Of a stretch of 64,000 bases of DNA, positions 44,480-54,659 are shown piece by piece. Every line of letters begins with the position of its first letter. Positions within the stretch are counted from its first letter, which is position 1. Source of the stretch: Annulohypoxylon bovei var. microspora (taxonomy: Eukaryota > Ascomycota > Sordariomycetes > Xylariales > Hypoxylaceae); NCBI GenBank assembly GCA_022836615.1, contig MU405213.1:556941-620940 (forward strand). Direction: 5' to 3'. Below the pieces are notes generated by a model, which saw only the letters and a program-made list of their open reading frames with translations, searched no databases and was not told the DNA's origin. The translations under genes were made by a program, and so were the position numbers.

Positions 44480-47400
44480 CTATGCCCAAACTAACTTCTT
44501 TATGCTATGGCCCCACTGCTCTAGAATCCCCGTGCTCCTCTTCGCCTCGGCGAGGGAGATGATGTCTCCTTTCTCTATTATGCTCTTCCGCTCTGAATCT
44601 GCCGGGATTGGTTGGTTGAGGAAGACCAGCCTCTCGATCTCCGTAGCGATGACGTTGATCTGCTCGTTCTCCGTTATCTTCCTTACGTCCTTCGCATCTG
44701 ATACTGCCGTCCTAGAATATAATGCTTTGAGAGCGATCTTTCGCGGAGGTTGCGGCTGCAGCTGCGACTTGCCAGAGATGGCGTTAAGAATAGCCTGGTT
44801 TAAAATGCCAGATACGGCGGCCGGAGCCTTTACCGCCCCACCAAGTATATCCTTCCCTGACATTTGGTCCGACTGTCCCGAAGTGCTGGACAGGGATCGC
44901 GTGTTAGTTCGCATGATATCAAACTTGCCTGGCTCATAAGTAACGACGAGTCCAACGTTCCTCGACTCGTCGGCCTCCGCAGGGGAGATGGCTGAGGTTA
45001 TGTACGTGCCGACTTTGATACTGACTACGTGTGCCAAATCCACCCTTTCGAAGGAAGAAACTTTGTCAAGCTTCCAGTCGAACCGGCATAAATACAGTGC
45101 TGTGTCAGTTAGAAGCAACACTACCTCTTCAAATAGCGAGGTTTTAATGGTGCCAGATGTATTAGGGCTCAGCAGCGTCCATCCGCCAATAAAATCTTCT
45201 TTATCATCTTCTATGACGATCTTCTGGGATGTTTCGATGGCTTGTTCTCTCATCCTTGACATCGACACTCCAGGATCTTTGCTCATCATAGTTGCTTCGA
45301 ACTCGTCGAAGACCATGGAGGAAACGTTACCCAGGAAAAAGTCGATAGCAGCTTGAGAGAAATAGTCGTTGACCATTCTAGTGTATATTGTGAGCAACTG
45401 AATGACTTATTTGAGCACGCAATTCTTACCCGTTGTAGAATCGTGTTAAAGACAATCCGAGATCGTTTACCATTCCGCGGTAGTCTCGTTTCTTCGTCCT
45501 TGTATAATCACCTTTCATTGCAGCGGTAGAGGCGTCTATGAACATCGAATTAGTAAATTGCAAATTTCCCGCTAAAATATCAGTAGTTTCTTGATAAGGA
45601 GAGGGATCGACTGACATTGTTTGGATATGGCATCTCCATTGTCAGCCCAGAGTGTATTAAACCACGAGTTCTCCTGGTCAAGCTGAGCCGACATGTCGAA
45701 GCCATCTTCCTTCAGCTGCAAATCGAGCATGAACTTTCCAAAGGAACTTTGACAGACGTTGGTTCGATCGAGGCAATCCATACAATTCGTCCTTAGCACA
45801 CCATTCTGCTTTCGTTCTATTTGGCCTCTTATTTCCATGGTGCTACTGGCCCCTTCTATCTTTTTACCTAGGGTATCTAAAAGCAAGCTCACATTCTCAA
45901 ATTTCATTCCGCGACAGGCGGAGTGAAAGTCGAACCATTCGAAAACGAGAGGTTGAGAGTCTTCCGCCTTCTGTTCATTAAATCTCTGTACGTTTTTTTC
46001 GTACTCATTCCCAACTATAGCCTCGACGCCGTGCTTCTCAACCAAATTTACTAGTTGTATAGATCCATATGCGTCACCCATCTTTTCGAAGTGTTTTTTA
46101 AACGCTCGGTAATTCGCTTCGGGAGAATGCTGCAATACCGGGATCGGTCTAAGGGAATATGGCGATTGAGTAAAGAAAATTGGGATGCTACCTCGTACCT
46201 GGACAAACGAGAATATCTTGGACGCTGGATCCCATGTCGGAGTTGAGAGTATCTGTTCTGTCTCAACAAAATTCGCAGCATGTCCATTGTCGTCTATGCC
46301 ACGTCTTAGATAACGTAGCCCAGCACGTCTTGTCGACCTCCTAGAAATCATAGTGATAACGAACTTCTTCTCAGTCGGCTTTAAATCAACAGATGCTCTT
46401 TCTGGAGAGAAAAATTCGGTATTAAGCTCCGGAGGAGGTGACATATCAGCCATCTCCATAGAATCCTCTTGGGAATCATGTTGTGGCGGATGACGATCCA
46501 CGACGAACATTCTTTGCCCCACGAAGCCTTGCATTAGGGGCAATATTAATGAGTCGTTACCAGATCCCTGGAACGGCTTCATCAAATTCTGGTTCCAAAA
46601 GAACGTGGAATCGGCTACTTGGTGTAGCGGAAGATTCGTTACCGCTGTCATGGAGGACCGACTAGCAATACTTCTTGTGAGGTCCACGTCGTAGGAAAAG
46701 AAGAAACTTCTGGATGTCCCAAGCCAGATATGCGCAAATCGCAGTAACTTGGGCATTAAACTCTCACTCACAGACGGCGTGAGTGGCGGATCGACTTCCT
46801 CCTGGATCACCACATCACTTAGATCATCCGGGCTTCCGTTCTTCATCTTGCTTGCTGGACTACCCGGCTGGTCTCTCACAACACTGCTCATGCCCAGGTT
46901 GCGCTTTTGGTCCATCATCCAACCTTTGCCGCTGAACCAGCGCTGCGCAAAGCGCCCATAGCTTCCGCGACGTTTTATAACGTCTTCTGCTATGCTACTT
47001 CTCTCACCTCCCGTCTCAGGCGTATCTTTATTTTCAGACGTCTCACGGTCACTTAAAGCCCCTGGATCTTCTGTGTCGTCGCCGCCTGAGAACGAAGGTG
47101 CTTCGACCTCGCTTTCGGAGTCGCTATCGTCCACAAACTTATCTGCTGACGCATGTTTAAGTTTAGTCGCCGTATTCGCAATGGCTGCTTCGGCCTCGGC
47201 TCGGTTCGCACAAGGGGTGAGCGCGACGTCAGTCACGACGTAGACAGGAAAGCCGCGAATCTGCGCAACTTGCTGACGACCGGTAATAGTTATAAGGTAG
47301 CTTAAGCGAGAAACGGTGAAGAGTCCTAGTAATGAAGTAGTCAGAGAGAGACTAGTTCTGTTTGTATGATCTGTTCACAAGAACAGTCTAGGTATTCTAG

Positions 47401-47610
47401 AGAAGACGAACCTACAATACCGAAAGCCTCGAAGGACGAGTTTGGCTTTGGTGTTTCTGGCAACTGATCGCGAGGAAGCGAGGATACAGTAGCATCTCCA
47501 TACTTGACCTTAACAGGCTGATGAGCTCGCTGCCCTTTTGTTGCAAGTGGCTGGATTATGAGGCCGTCGACGGCTGCGCAAATTAGGAGCTTTCGCGCTA
47601 TACTAGGCAT
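44480..47610 (-). CDS. Sac-domain phosphoinositide phosphatase, Sac2/INPP5F-like
   Basis: Exons in transcription order: 47610-47412, 47325-45616, 45535-45430, 45377-44480, giving 970 residues. It removes phosphate from phosphoinositides on membranes of the endocytic system (family knowledge). The N-terminal Sac part includes FGIVGLFTVSRLSYLITITG across intron 1, then an acidic/Ser-rich insert (about 120-210). Next are ADSTFFWNQNLM, KIFSFVQVRGSIPIFFTQSP, FEWFDFHSACRGMKFENVS and the catalytic CX5R loop RTNCMDCLDRTN near residues 580-590. After introns 2 and 3 come KRDYRGMVNDLGLSLTRFYNG and NDYFSQAAIDFFLGN. The C-terminal hSac2/PH-like domain follows (FIGGWTLLSPN, LLLTDTALYLCRFDW, LAHVVSIKVGTY), which separates this protein from Sac1 and Fig4. 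Apparent frame shifts between open frames are explained by introns with matching phases. Confidence 0.9.
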
Positions 47611-48200
47611 TCTTAGTACTGAAGAACTCGATCATGATATTCATAAGCAAGTATAGAGAATTCTATTAGTTTGAACTAAGGGATAACAAGTATAAACGAA
47701 TTTCTATAAGCTGTTATATTGTGTAGGTTTGGAAGCTGATATAGTCATTTTTGAAGTCTTTAAGGTTGTCCTGATGAATGTCTTACAAAGTACAATTTGG
47801 TGGGGTTGCTGATGCCGTCACACGGTGGGGCAAGACTTTATTGGGCGACACCGCTGGTACGCAGATGCGCTACCAGGTAGTGGCACCGTTCCATATGCAT
47901 AAATACTTTGGTACATCTCATACTTATCACAGCTGGTGCTCCTACATACATACCTACATCCATACCTACATCCATATATATATATGTACGTTGCATGTAT
48001 TGGAATGATGAATCAAGTAGTTAGGTATGAGACGGAATGGTGATTATTCCACCCTAGGTAAATTGAACTGTTTATTTTAATGCAGAGTATATTCTCTACA
48101 TCTGCGCATAGTCCCCCCTAGGATATCCGTCTGACTTTTAGCCTGATATATTTCCTGAGGTATCTAAGGCCCTGAATTCCTTTCCTGACTGTGGGGTATC
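47611..48200. other. Intergenic region upstream of the Sac2-like gene
   Basis: It holds the promoter of the Sac2-like gene and the 3' region of snu13. A CATAC/CATCC-type repeat with a TA run lies at about 47941-47990. Nothing else was recognised. Confidence 0.5.
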
Positions 48201-48755
48201 TTAAATCATGAGACGTTCGATCTTGTCCTTCAGGCTGCGAATTTGGCCTGATAGATCGCTAGCCTCGTTGGTAGTGATCGAGGCAGCGATAACAGCTCGA
48301 GATACACCGCAAGACCTGCCGAGTGCGATCTGCCCATCTCAATTAGTATTTGATTCTCTTACAACAGCTTTTACTCGACTAACCTTGCTAGGTACGTAGC
48401 AGTAGATCACATTCTTGTCTTCGCAAAGCAGAGGCAAGTGTAGAAGAATCGCAAGCGGAGTGGTGTCCGCAGCAAGAACAATAATCTCGGCAACACCTCT
48501 GTTCAACGTCTTGGTAACTTCGTTGGCTCCCTTCTTGAGCTGGCGGGCATCTGAATATAATTCTATTAGCAGAGTAATTCTCCACGGGTGGTAATAGAGA
48601 TAGACTTACGGCTAGCCTGTTGCACGAGGTCGAGAATCTCTTGCGTGAGGCCCTGGTCAGCCAATGGCCAAGCTGTGAACAAGTTAGTACAATAGCACAA
48701 ATTTTTAGTTAAGGAAGTATTCAAATTTACCTGCGTTTTGATCTTGAGCAGACAT
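48201..48755 (-). CDS. snu13: Snu13 (15.5K/NHP2L1), U4 snRNA and box C/D snoRNA binding protein
   Basis: Exons in transcription order: 48755-48731, 48672-48610, 48550-48384, 48329-48201, giving 127 residues, the family length. It binds kink-turns in U4 snRNA and C/D snoRNAs. Start MSAQDQNA; then WPLADQGLTQEILDLVQQAS, the L7Ae signature QLKKGANEVTKTLNRGVAEI, IVLAADTTPLAILLHLPLLC, EDKNVIYCYVPSKIALGRSC, GVSRAVIAASITTNE, and end RSLKDKIERLMI. The first exon is only 25 nt. All four exons join in frame with GT-AG introns. It is divergent from the V-ATPase gene. Confidence 0.96.
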
Positions 48756-49258
48756 ATTAATAACACAGGGTTCCTTGCGGTGGCTCGCCCTATGAAGAAT
48801 TGCGCAAAGTGGTAGGTTGAATGTGTTTTCGTTGAAGGATAAAAATGTACAAAAAAAAAAAGTTCGACAATGTCAAAGCTTCAATTTGGACTTGGATGCT
48901 AAGACCTAGGACGGAATTTCCCTTTCGGTGACACGTTAGCCCGGTTTTGCTGACATAACCAAGAATCCACCTTGCAGGTGACTCGGAGCTGCAAAATCAA
49001 TCTAACCTTTCTCCCCAATCAAAGGGCAAACCTGCAACAAGCACCTGCAACCTCGCGAAAGCAACACTTCTCCCCGTAATACATTCCCATAGCCATAGCT
49101 CTCTCTCATTACTACTACAACTCTCGAGCTTCGCCATCTCAATTCCCAATTCATTTCGCCGTTCTCATCCACCCACTTTGAAAGTCTATCATTCAAAAAA
49201 TTTCTCTTTCTATTTTTGATTCTCCCCTTTCTAAAAAAGTTCTTCCTCTACCGTCATC
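48756..49258. promoter_or_regulatory. Divergent intergenic region, snu13 / V-ATPase c
   Basis: This 503-bp region carries both promoters. The last 130 bp before the V-ATPase start are pyrimidine-rich (TTTCTCTTTCTATTTTTG type), as in strongly expressed fungal genes. No specific site was recognised. Confidence 0.45.
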
Positions 49259-50035
49259 ATGTCCGGTTACTCTGAAGCTTGGTACGTAATTTATCGGATG
49301 CCTTTTTCCATCAACCCTTTCTATCATCAAACAAAGTTTCAAACAACATTCTACAATTAATACCCTAGTTTTTTTACTTATTTATATTAACATGCTAACT
49401 TGACTCTGTAGCCCGGTGTATGCGGTTAGTTCGCCCTTTTAGTCCTCCTAGCGAAGAACGATCTAGCTATCCCAAAATGCGAAATAGACGCGACGTAGGA
49501 TACAAAGCTAACTTCAAAAATAGCCCTTCTTCGGCGCCATGGGTTGCACAGCAGCCATCGTCTTCACCTGCTTAGGTGCTTCCTACGGAACCGCCAAGTC
49601 CGGTGTTGGTATTGCGGCTATGGGTGTCCTGAGACCTGATCTCATCGTCAAGAGTACGCGCCACCTTCGCCATCGCACATGTTTCGTCCAACAATACTAA
49701 CTTGAATAGACATCGTTCCCGTTATTATGGCTGGTATCATTGGTATTTACGGTCTTGTCGTTTCCGTCCTGATTTCCGACGGATTGACCCAACAGCTTCC
49801 CCTGTACACGGGTTTCATTCAACTGGGTGCGGGTCTCTCTGTGGGTCTCTCTGGTTTAGCTGCTGGTTTCGCTATTGGTATCGTCGGTGACGCAGGTGTG
49901 CGAGGAACCGCTCAACAACCCAGACTCTTCGTCGGCATGATCCTGATTCTCATTTTCGCCGAAGTTTTGGGTCTCTACGGTCTCATCGTGGCCCTTCTTA
50001 TGAACTCCAAGGCTTCTGTCGATGTTAGCTGCTGA
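49259..50035 (+). CDS. vma3: V-type ATPase proteolipid subunit c
   Basis: Exons 49259-49281, 49412-49424, 49524-49653 and 49710-50035 give 163 residues. It forms the proton-carrying ring of the vacuolar ATPase. Four membrane segments are visible: FFGAMGCTAAIVFTCLGASY, IVPVIMAGIIGIYGLVVSVL, FIQLGAGLSVGLSGLAAGFA and MILILIFAEVLGLYGLIVAL. The essential glutamate lies in the last (IFAEVLG). The start is fixed by the MSGYSEACPVYAPFFG sequence, which needs a 13-nt second exon. Absence of an extra N-terminal segment argues for subunit c rather than c''. Confidence 0.96.
49412..49424 (+). other. 13-nt microexon of V-ATPase subunit c
   Basis: The sequence CCCGGTGTATGCG is bounded by a CTGTAG acceptor and a GTTAGT donor. 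It supplies Cys-Pro-Val-Tyr-Ala between MSGYSEA and PFFGAMG; without it the frame fails and the conserved PVYAPFFG sequence is lost. Confidence 0.92.
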
Positions 50036-51628
50036 AGGAAGCACGTCGACATTATGACGGGCTTCTATCAGACGCGATAGCTCATGTCAGGACAGAAGGG
50101 ACGACAAGCTGTACTTACACCCGTATCCCTTAACCTCATGAGCTGTCTTATACCGACGAATACTACATACGACTTAAGTTAACGGCAAAACAACCTGGCA
50201 GCCGAAGATGAGCAAAGAGATGGTTGCTAGGTGATCTGGGGTGTGATAAGAATGGTGGAATGGGGTATCTGGTGATGACTGAGCAAGAAACCGCATCTGT
50301 ATTTGTGTTGTTACTGCATATGTTGTACGCTCCGGCACGGTTTCTCATCATAGATTAATGGATGGGAAATCTTTGTACTTTAGGTTGGTAATCGGTTCTC
50401 ATGGAAGAAAGTGATTTCAAATCATAGTCCTGTTGATTCTCAAGAATGTGTCAGGATATCAAATCGAGGTCGTTCCTGTAGATGTTTCATTTGCCTAGGT
50501 CGCCGTAACCAGTCACCCCAGATACGTAAACTCTAGTATATTCGCCTAATCCGGGGACTAGGTAAGTATGCCGGCCTTTTAGATAACACCAGTTCAAGGA
50601 TTATTGTTGGTTTTAAACTACGGGTTCAATGCTCGTTGCTTGATATATACAACTCAGAATAAGCCCCTCCTTTTCCATTTCACAGACAAGATAGGAGGTT
50701 CTATTCAGCACCGCCGGTAGCTAGTGCTCTATGTCTACCACAAGACCTAGTTACCTAAAAATCAAAATATATACCTACAGACTGGTTAATTATGAGATGA
50801 TCGACTCCTTTTAAGTTCAAAGTATAGACTACAAAGGTATTAAGAAAGTAATCCAAGCGAGTTGAAATACCCAGGACTGGTGGACCGACAATATATCACT
50901 CTTCTTAACATGTTATTACAACAATAATGATAGCCATCTTGGAGGAAATAGTATTTGTTATTATCTCATACCACAAATTTTCATACCGAGATTTTTATTT
51001 CAGCTTCTGTTTAGCCCCAATAGTTACATAAGGCTCTTCGTAGTATTGAGGTAATGACTATTAGCGAAAGTAGAAGTCATAGCAATCAAACTTCTAGTTT
51101 GCTTGACTTAATATGCGTGTTGTCCATAGAATCAACCGATATGGATGTTGGTCTTGTCCTTAGAAGAGATACGCTCGTTACCTTCCTACTGTACTACATA
51201 TGCATGTTTTTGGAAGATGTATCTTACATATACCATATTCATTGTTATCTCGAAACCCCTATGTAGGTAAAAATGTAGAAATACAAGTATGCAGTTCTAT
51301 AAAGTTTTCCTAACGAGTACGTCACATGTTGTTTCCCCATGCTATTTGTTACCCATGCACGGACCACATGAACCGCCGTGAGTTTAAGAAAAATGATGAG
51401 ATTGGTATGTAGGTACGTACCGCGTAGCTACCTAGCATGCTAGCGCGCGAACCACAGATGCAATAGTTTTTCCTCGGTAAGAGTTCTTTGAATTTCTCGA
51501 CAGCCAACTCTTCTGTCATAGTCGCACTTCACCGAGGGTTAGTCTTTCTACTACTTTTACTCTGCTCGTCATGACTTTCCATATATTAATATCTTACAAG
51601 ACAGCCTAGGTAACCACTCTAGCCAATC
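50036..51628. other. Intergenic region, V-ATPase c to pab2
   Basis: 1.6 kb, AT-rich. TAGGTA/GTACC motifs lie near 51410-51440. Small ORFs (for example 51054-51266) show no domain. It holds the V-ATPase 3' region and the pab2 promoter. Confidence 0.5.
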
Positions 51629-52413
51629 ATGTCTGATACGAATCACGACGAGCGTGATGTTCCCGGCGAGGACCCTATGGTCAACGAAGAGGGCAATGAT
51701 GAAGTACGTAACCCTTTCGACCCTCTACACGTGTAGCCTCGTGAAAACGTATATCACAAGAGAAAGTTGGTAGGCTAACACAAGCTACTAACGCGTGTAG
51801 GAGGAAATCTCCGCCATGAAGAAACGCGTCGCCGAGATGGAGCAAGAAGCTGCGAAGCTCAGAGAGATGCATGCCGCTTTAGAGGAGCGAGGCCAGGAAG
51901 TTTCCGAAGATCGATCCGACGTAGACAGCCGAAGTATCTTTGTTGGAAATGTCGACTACTCTGTCTCCCCCGAAGAGATCCAAGCCCATTTCCAGAGCTG
52001 TGGCTCTATTAATCGGGTCACTATCCTACTCGACAAGTTTACGGGTCAGCCAAAGGGGTAAGTCCGAATTATAGAAAGAAAGAAATTTGCAGGTTGTCAT
52101 TAGCTCACATTTTATGTATAGATACGCCTACGTCGAATTTACTGAACCCAGCCTTGTCGCCCAGGCTCTAGTGTTGAACGACAGTGTCCTCAAGGGACGT
52201 AACATCAAGGTCACTCCGAAGCGGACCAACATTCCGGGTCTGAGCCGTGGTCGGGGAGGCCGCGGCCGTGGAGGGTTTGGCAACCCGGGACGAGGAGGAG
52301 CAGGAGGAGGAGGAGGATATTTTGGCGGAAGAGGGGGATACATGCCGCGAGGAGGATTCTACCGTGGCGGTTACCGGGGACGAGCACGGGGTGGTGGTTT
52401 TAACCCTTACTAA
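51629..52413 (+). CDS. pab2: Nuclear poly(A)-binding protein Pab2 (PABPN1-like)
   Basis: Exons 51629-51703, 51801-52057 and 52122-52413 give 207 residues. It binds nascent poly(A) tails in the nucleus and, in fission yeast, guides RNA to the exosome. The domain order matches PABPN1: an acidic N-terminus (DERDVPGEDPMVNEEG), a coiled coil (EEISAMKKRVAEMEQEAAKL), one RRM (about 67-150) with RNP2 SIFVGN and RNP1 KGYAYVEF, and an Arg/Gly-rich tail (SRGRGGRGRGGFGNPGRG) ending FNPY. The second intron falls inside RNP1, between Lys and Tyr. The start is chosen by splicing into the coiled coil. Confidence 0.93.
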
Positions 52414-54659
52414 AAGTAACCCGACTCGTCCTCTTTTTTCAAGACCCACCGGTCAATGGCCCTTGTTGGAGTTCGAGGATCGTACTAGTGGGTAAATATG
52501 ATTGATAGTCCAAGGGATCAGGGCATATGACCTTGGTTTCTTTTCAAGAACAGGAAACATTATTCGACAGGGTATGTGGGACGCATACAGGACTTTATTA
52601 CATTACCGACTTTGAAGAGATGGCATAACACTGTCCTTTTCTTCTACATCCGTATCCAAGACCGGGAGGGCGTTACCAGGCGAGATTCACAACCGTGACA
52701 AGACGGCTGGCATATGAGCGTCTTGCCGTCTCAAACTTCGTTGTTTACTCGTTAGGCATGATAGTTGCAAACTGGGAACGCCGAGGCAAAGTGATGTTGT
52801 TGGCGTCCAGCCAGGAGTGATTGGCGGCTGGCTTAAGGACGCACACAGTCAACCACGCATTTTGTCTACGGGCTTACTTGATTCTTCGGAAATGCAAGAA
52901 ATTCGATCTGGAAGCTGTTTATGATATGTATACGACATGTTTCAGGCGGAGGATCGCTAATAAGGTGACAGGGCCAGTTGGGTTTTGCATTGTTCTTATG
53001 GGTCTGTTTGCTAGTTTATGACAGACAAATCGATGGCTAATCGTCGTCGTCATCATCGAAATGGGTATCTTATGTATCTGTTTGGCATTACATAAGTCTG
53101 GTCTATGTAGTAGGAAGGGATACAGAGAGAAAGCCATCGACTCCATAAACTAGCCCTATTGTAAAGTATTGACGTCTACACCAAAGCTGTCGTCAAAGTC
53201 ACATCGTGCCAGTGCATAGGATTAGAACATAACATTGATTTGTGATTTATACGATTGGCTCTTTCTGGTGTGGCTTTCTACAGGAATGAACTCGGAGATA
53301 TCCCGGTACTTACCTACCTAGCTATCTTTATATATCGAGCAATGATCGGAGCTGACGGGTAACGGCACGGTCTAGATCTGTAAAAGTAGGAGAGCCAATG
53401 AACGCACGCGGGCTCATTCCCTGCTCCCCTAATCGTATTATCCTGGAAGCTGCGAGGCTTAGATGTCGGGGTAGTATGAAATATGTACATAGTTGGAGGC
53501 CGCTGGATAGGAGCTTCATCAGCCTGCTCGTCCACGCGTCGGGAAATTGGAATAGGTACGTAAACAGGACTAGGTATGTAGGTACCTACGCAGGTAGCTT
53601 TGAAGACAGTGCCTCGGCTTCTAGGTAGGATAGAGTGGGTGGAAGTAAGAGGATAGGGGAGAATGAAGGGTGAAATGGGTGTTGCTAGGTATTTTATTCT
53701 GCCTCTTCGACCCGACACATTTTAGATAAACACAATAAGAATAGTTACAAGTGACATGTTGTTTACAAATCGGGTCCTAAGCATAGGTAGGTAGGTACAT
53801 GTAGGTATATTCTTTATTCTTTTATTACCGTCTGGTGCTAGTGAAACATAGGTACGGATTAGGATGAAGAGAATGTTTAAGAGCGCTGAGCCAAGGGTTG
53901 ACTAATACCAAGGTACAATGGATTAAGCTCATACTACCTACCTGCATAGAAGGCAAGAGCTAAATACTTATGCAGTGATTAGATCTATCTCTATATTGCT
54001 AATGAGTACCTTTATACATATGTGATCAACGTCTTAAGAGAGGTACTATCTTATCTGCAGGTACGAAAAAGCACGTGCGTAAGATGTACGTGCATCAATC
54101 ATTTCTGTTTCTTAGCGCGTGCACAGCCTCAGCTAATCAAATACCACGGCCATTGGACTAAGTCAACTCAGCAGCGCTATGGGGTCAGCGGGCAGTGGCC
54201 TGGCAGTGGTCTGGCAGTGTGTTGCGCCCTAGTTTTTACAACATTGAATCCAACGCATGTATCGTATGTACATCCAATACAACCGCCACCACTGCACCAC
54301 CACTAATGAGAAACCTACTATTGCTACCCACTACTACCGCTACACCCTACCTAACTTGAACTTCATAACTTTCTTCTTGCTAGTGTCCATCACCATCAAA
54401 CGTCAATATCATAAGACCAAAATTGTAAAAGAATTAAACCAGAAGAGAAGGGAGAAGAACCTATTAATTTTAAGCCTTATCCTTCCATCTACTTCGGCTT
54501 ACCCACCTTGACCCGAAGACGGACGAACCCCTCCTTTGGACGGGACGCCCACGGTGGGAGAGGAGAGCGAGAGCGAGCGAGAGAGAGAGAGGGTCATGAG
54601 AGCGAAGGCGTGAAAACGCTTGACCTTATTCCCAACGGTGAAGCATCCACCAGTCCAGC
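52414..54659. other. Intergenic region, pab2 to rsp5
   Basis: 2.25 kb with TAGGTA/TACCTA motifs (53310, 53575, 53786), a GA-rich repeat just upstream of the ligase start, and scattered chance ORFs (for example 53314-53718 minus). It holds the rsp5 promoter and leader. No gene was recognised. Confidence 0.5.
54557..54592. repeat. GA-rich microsatellite in the rsp5 leader
   Basis: GAGAGCGAGAGCGAGCGA followed by a GA dinucleotide run, ending about 65 bp upstream of the start codon. GA tracts are common in fungal promoters and leaders. Confidence 0.8.

Noticed and set aside
45426..45617. Overlapping open frames in the Sac2-like gene suggesting a frameshift
   Set aside because: An 80-bp intron (45615-45536) with a GTCAGT donor and CATAG acceptor restores the conserved sequence.
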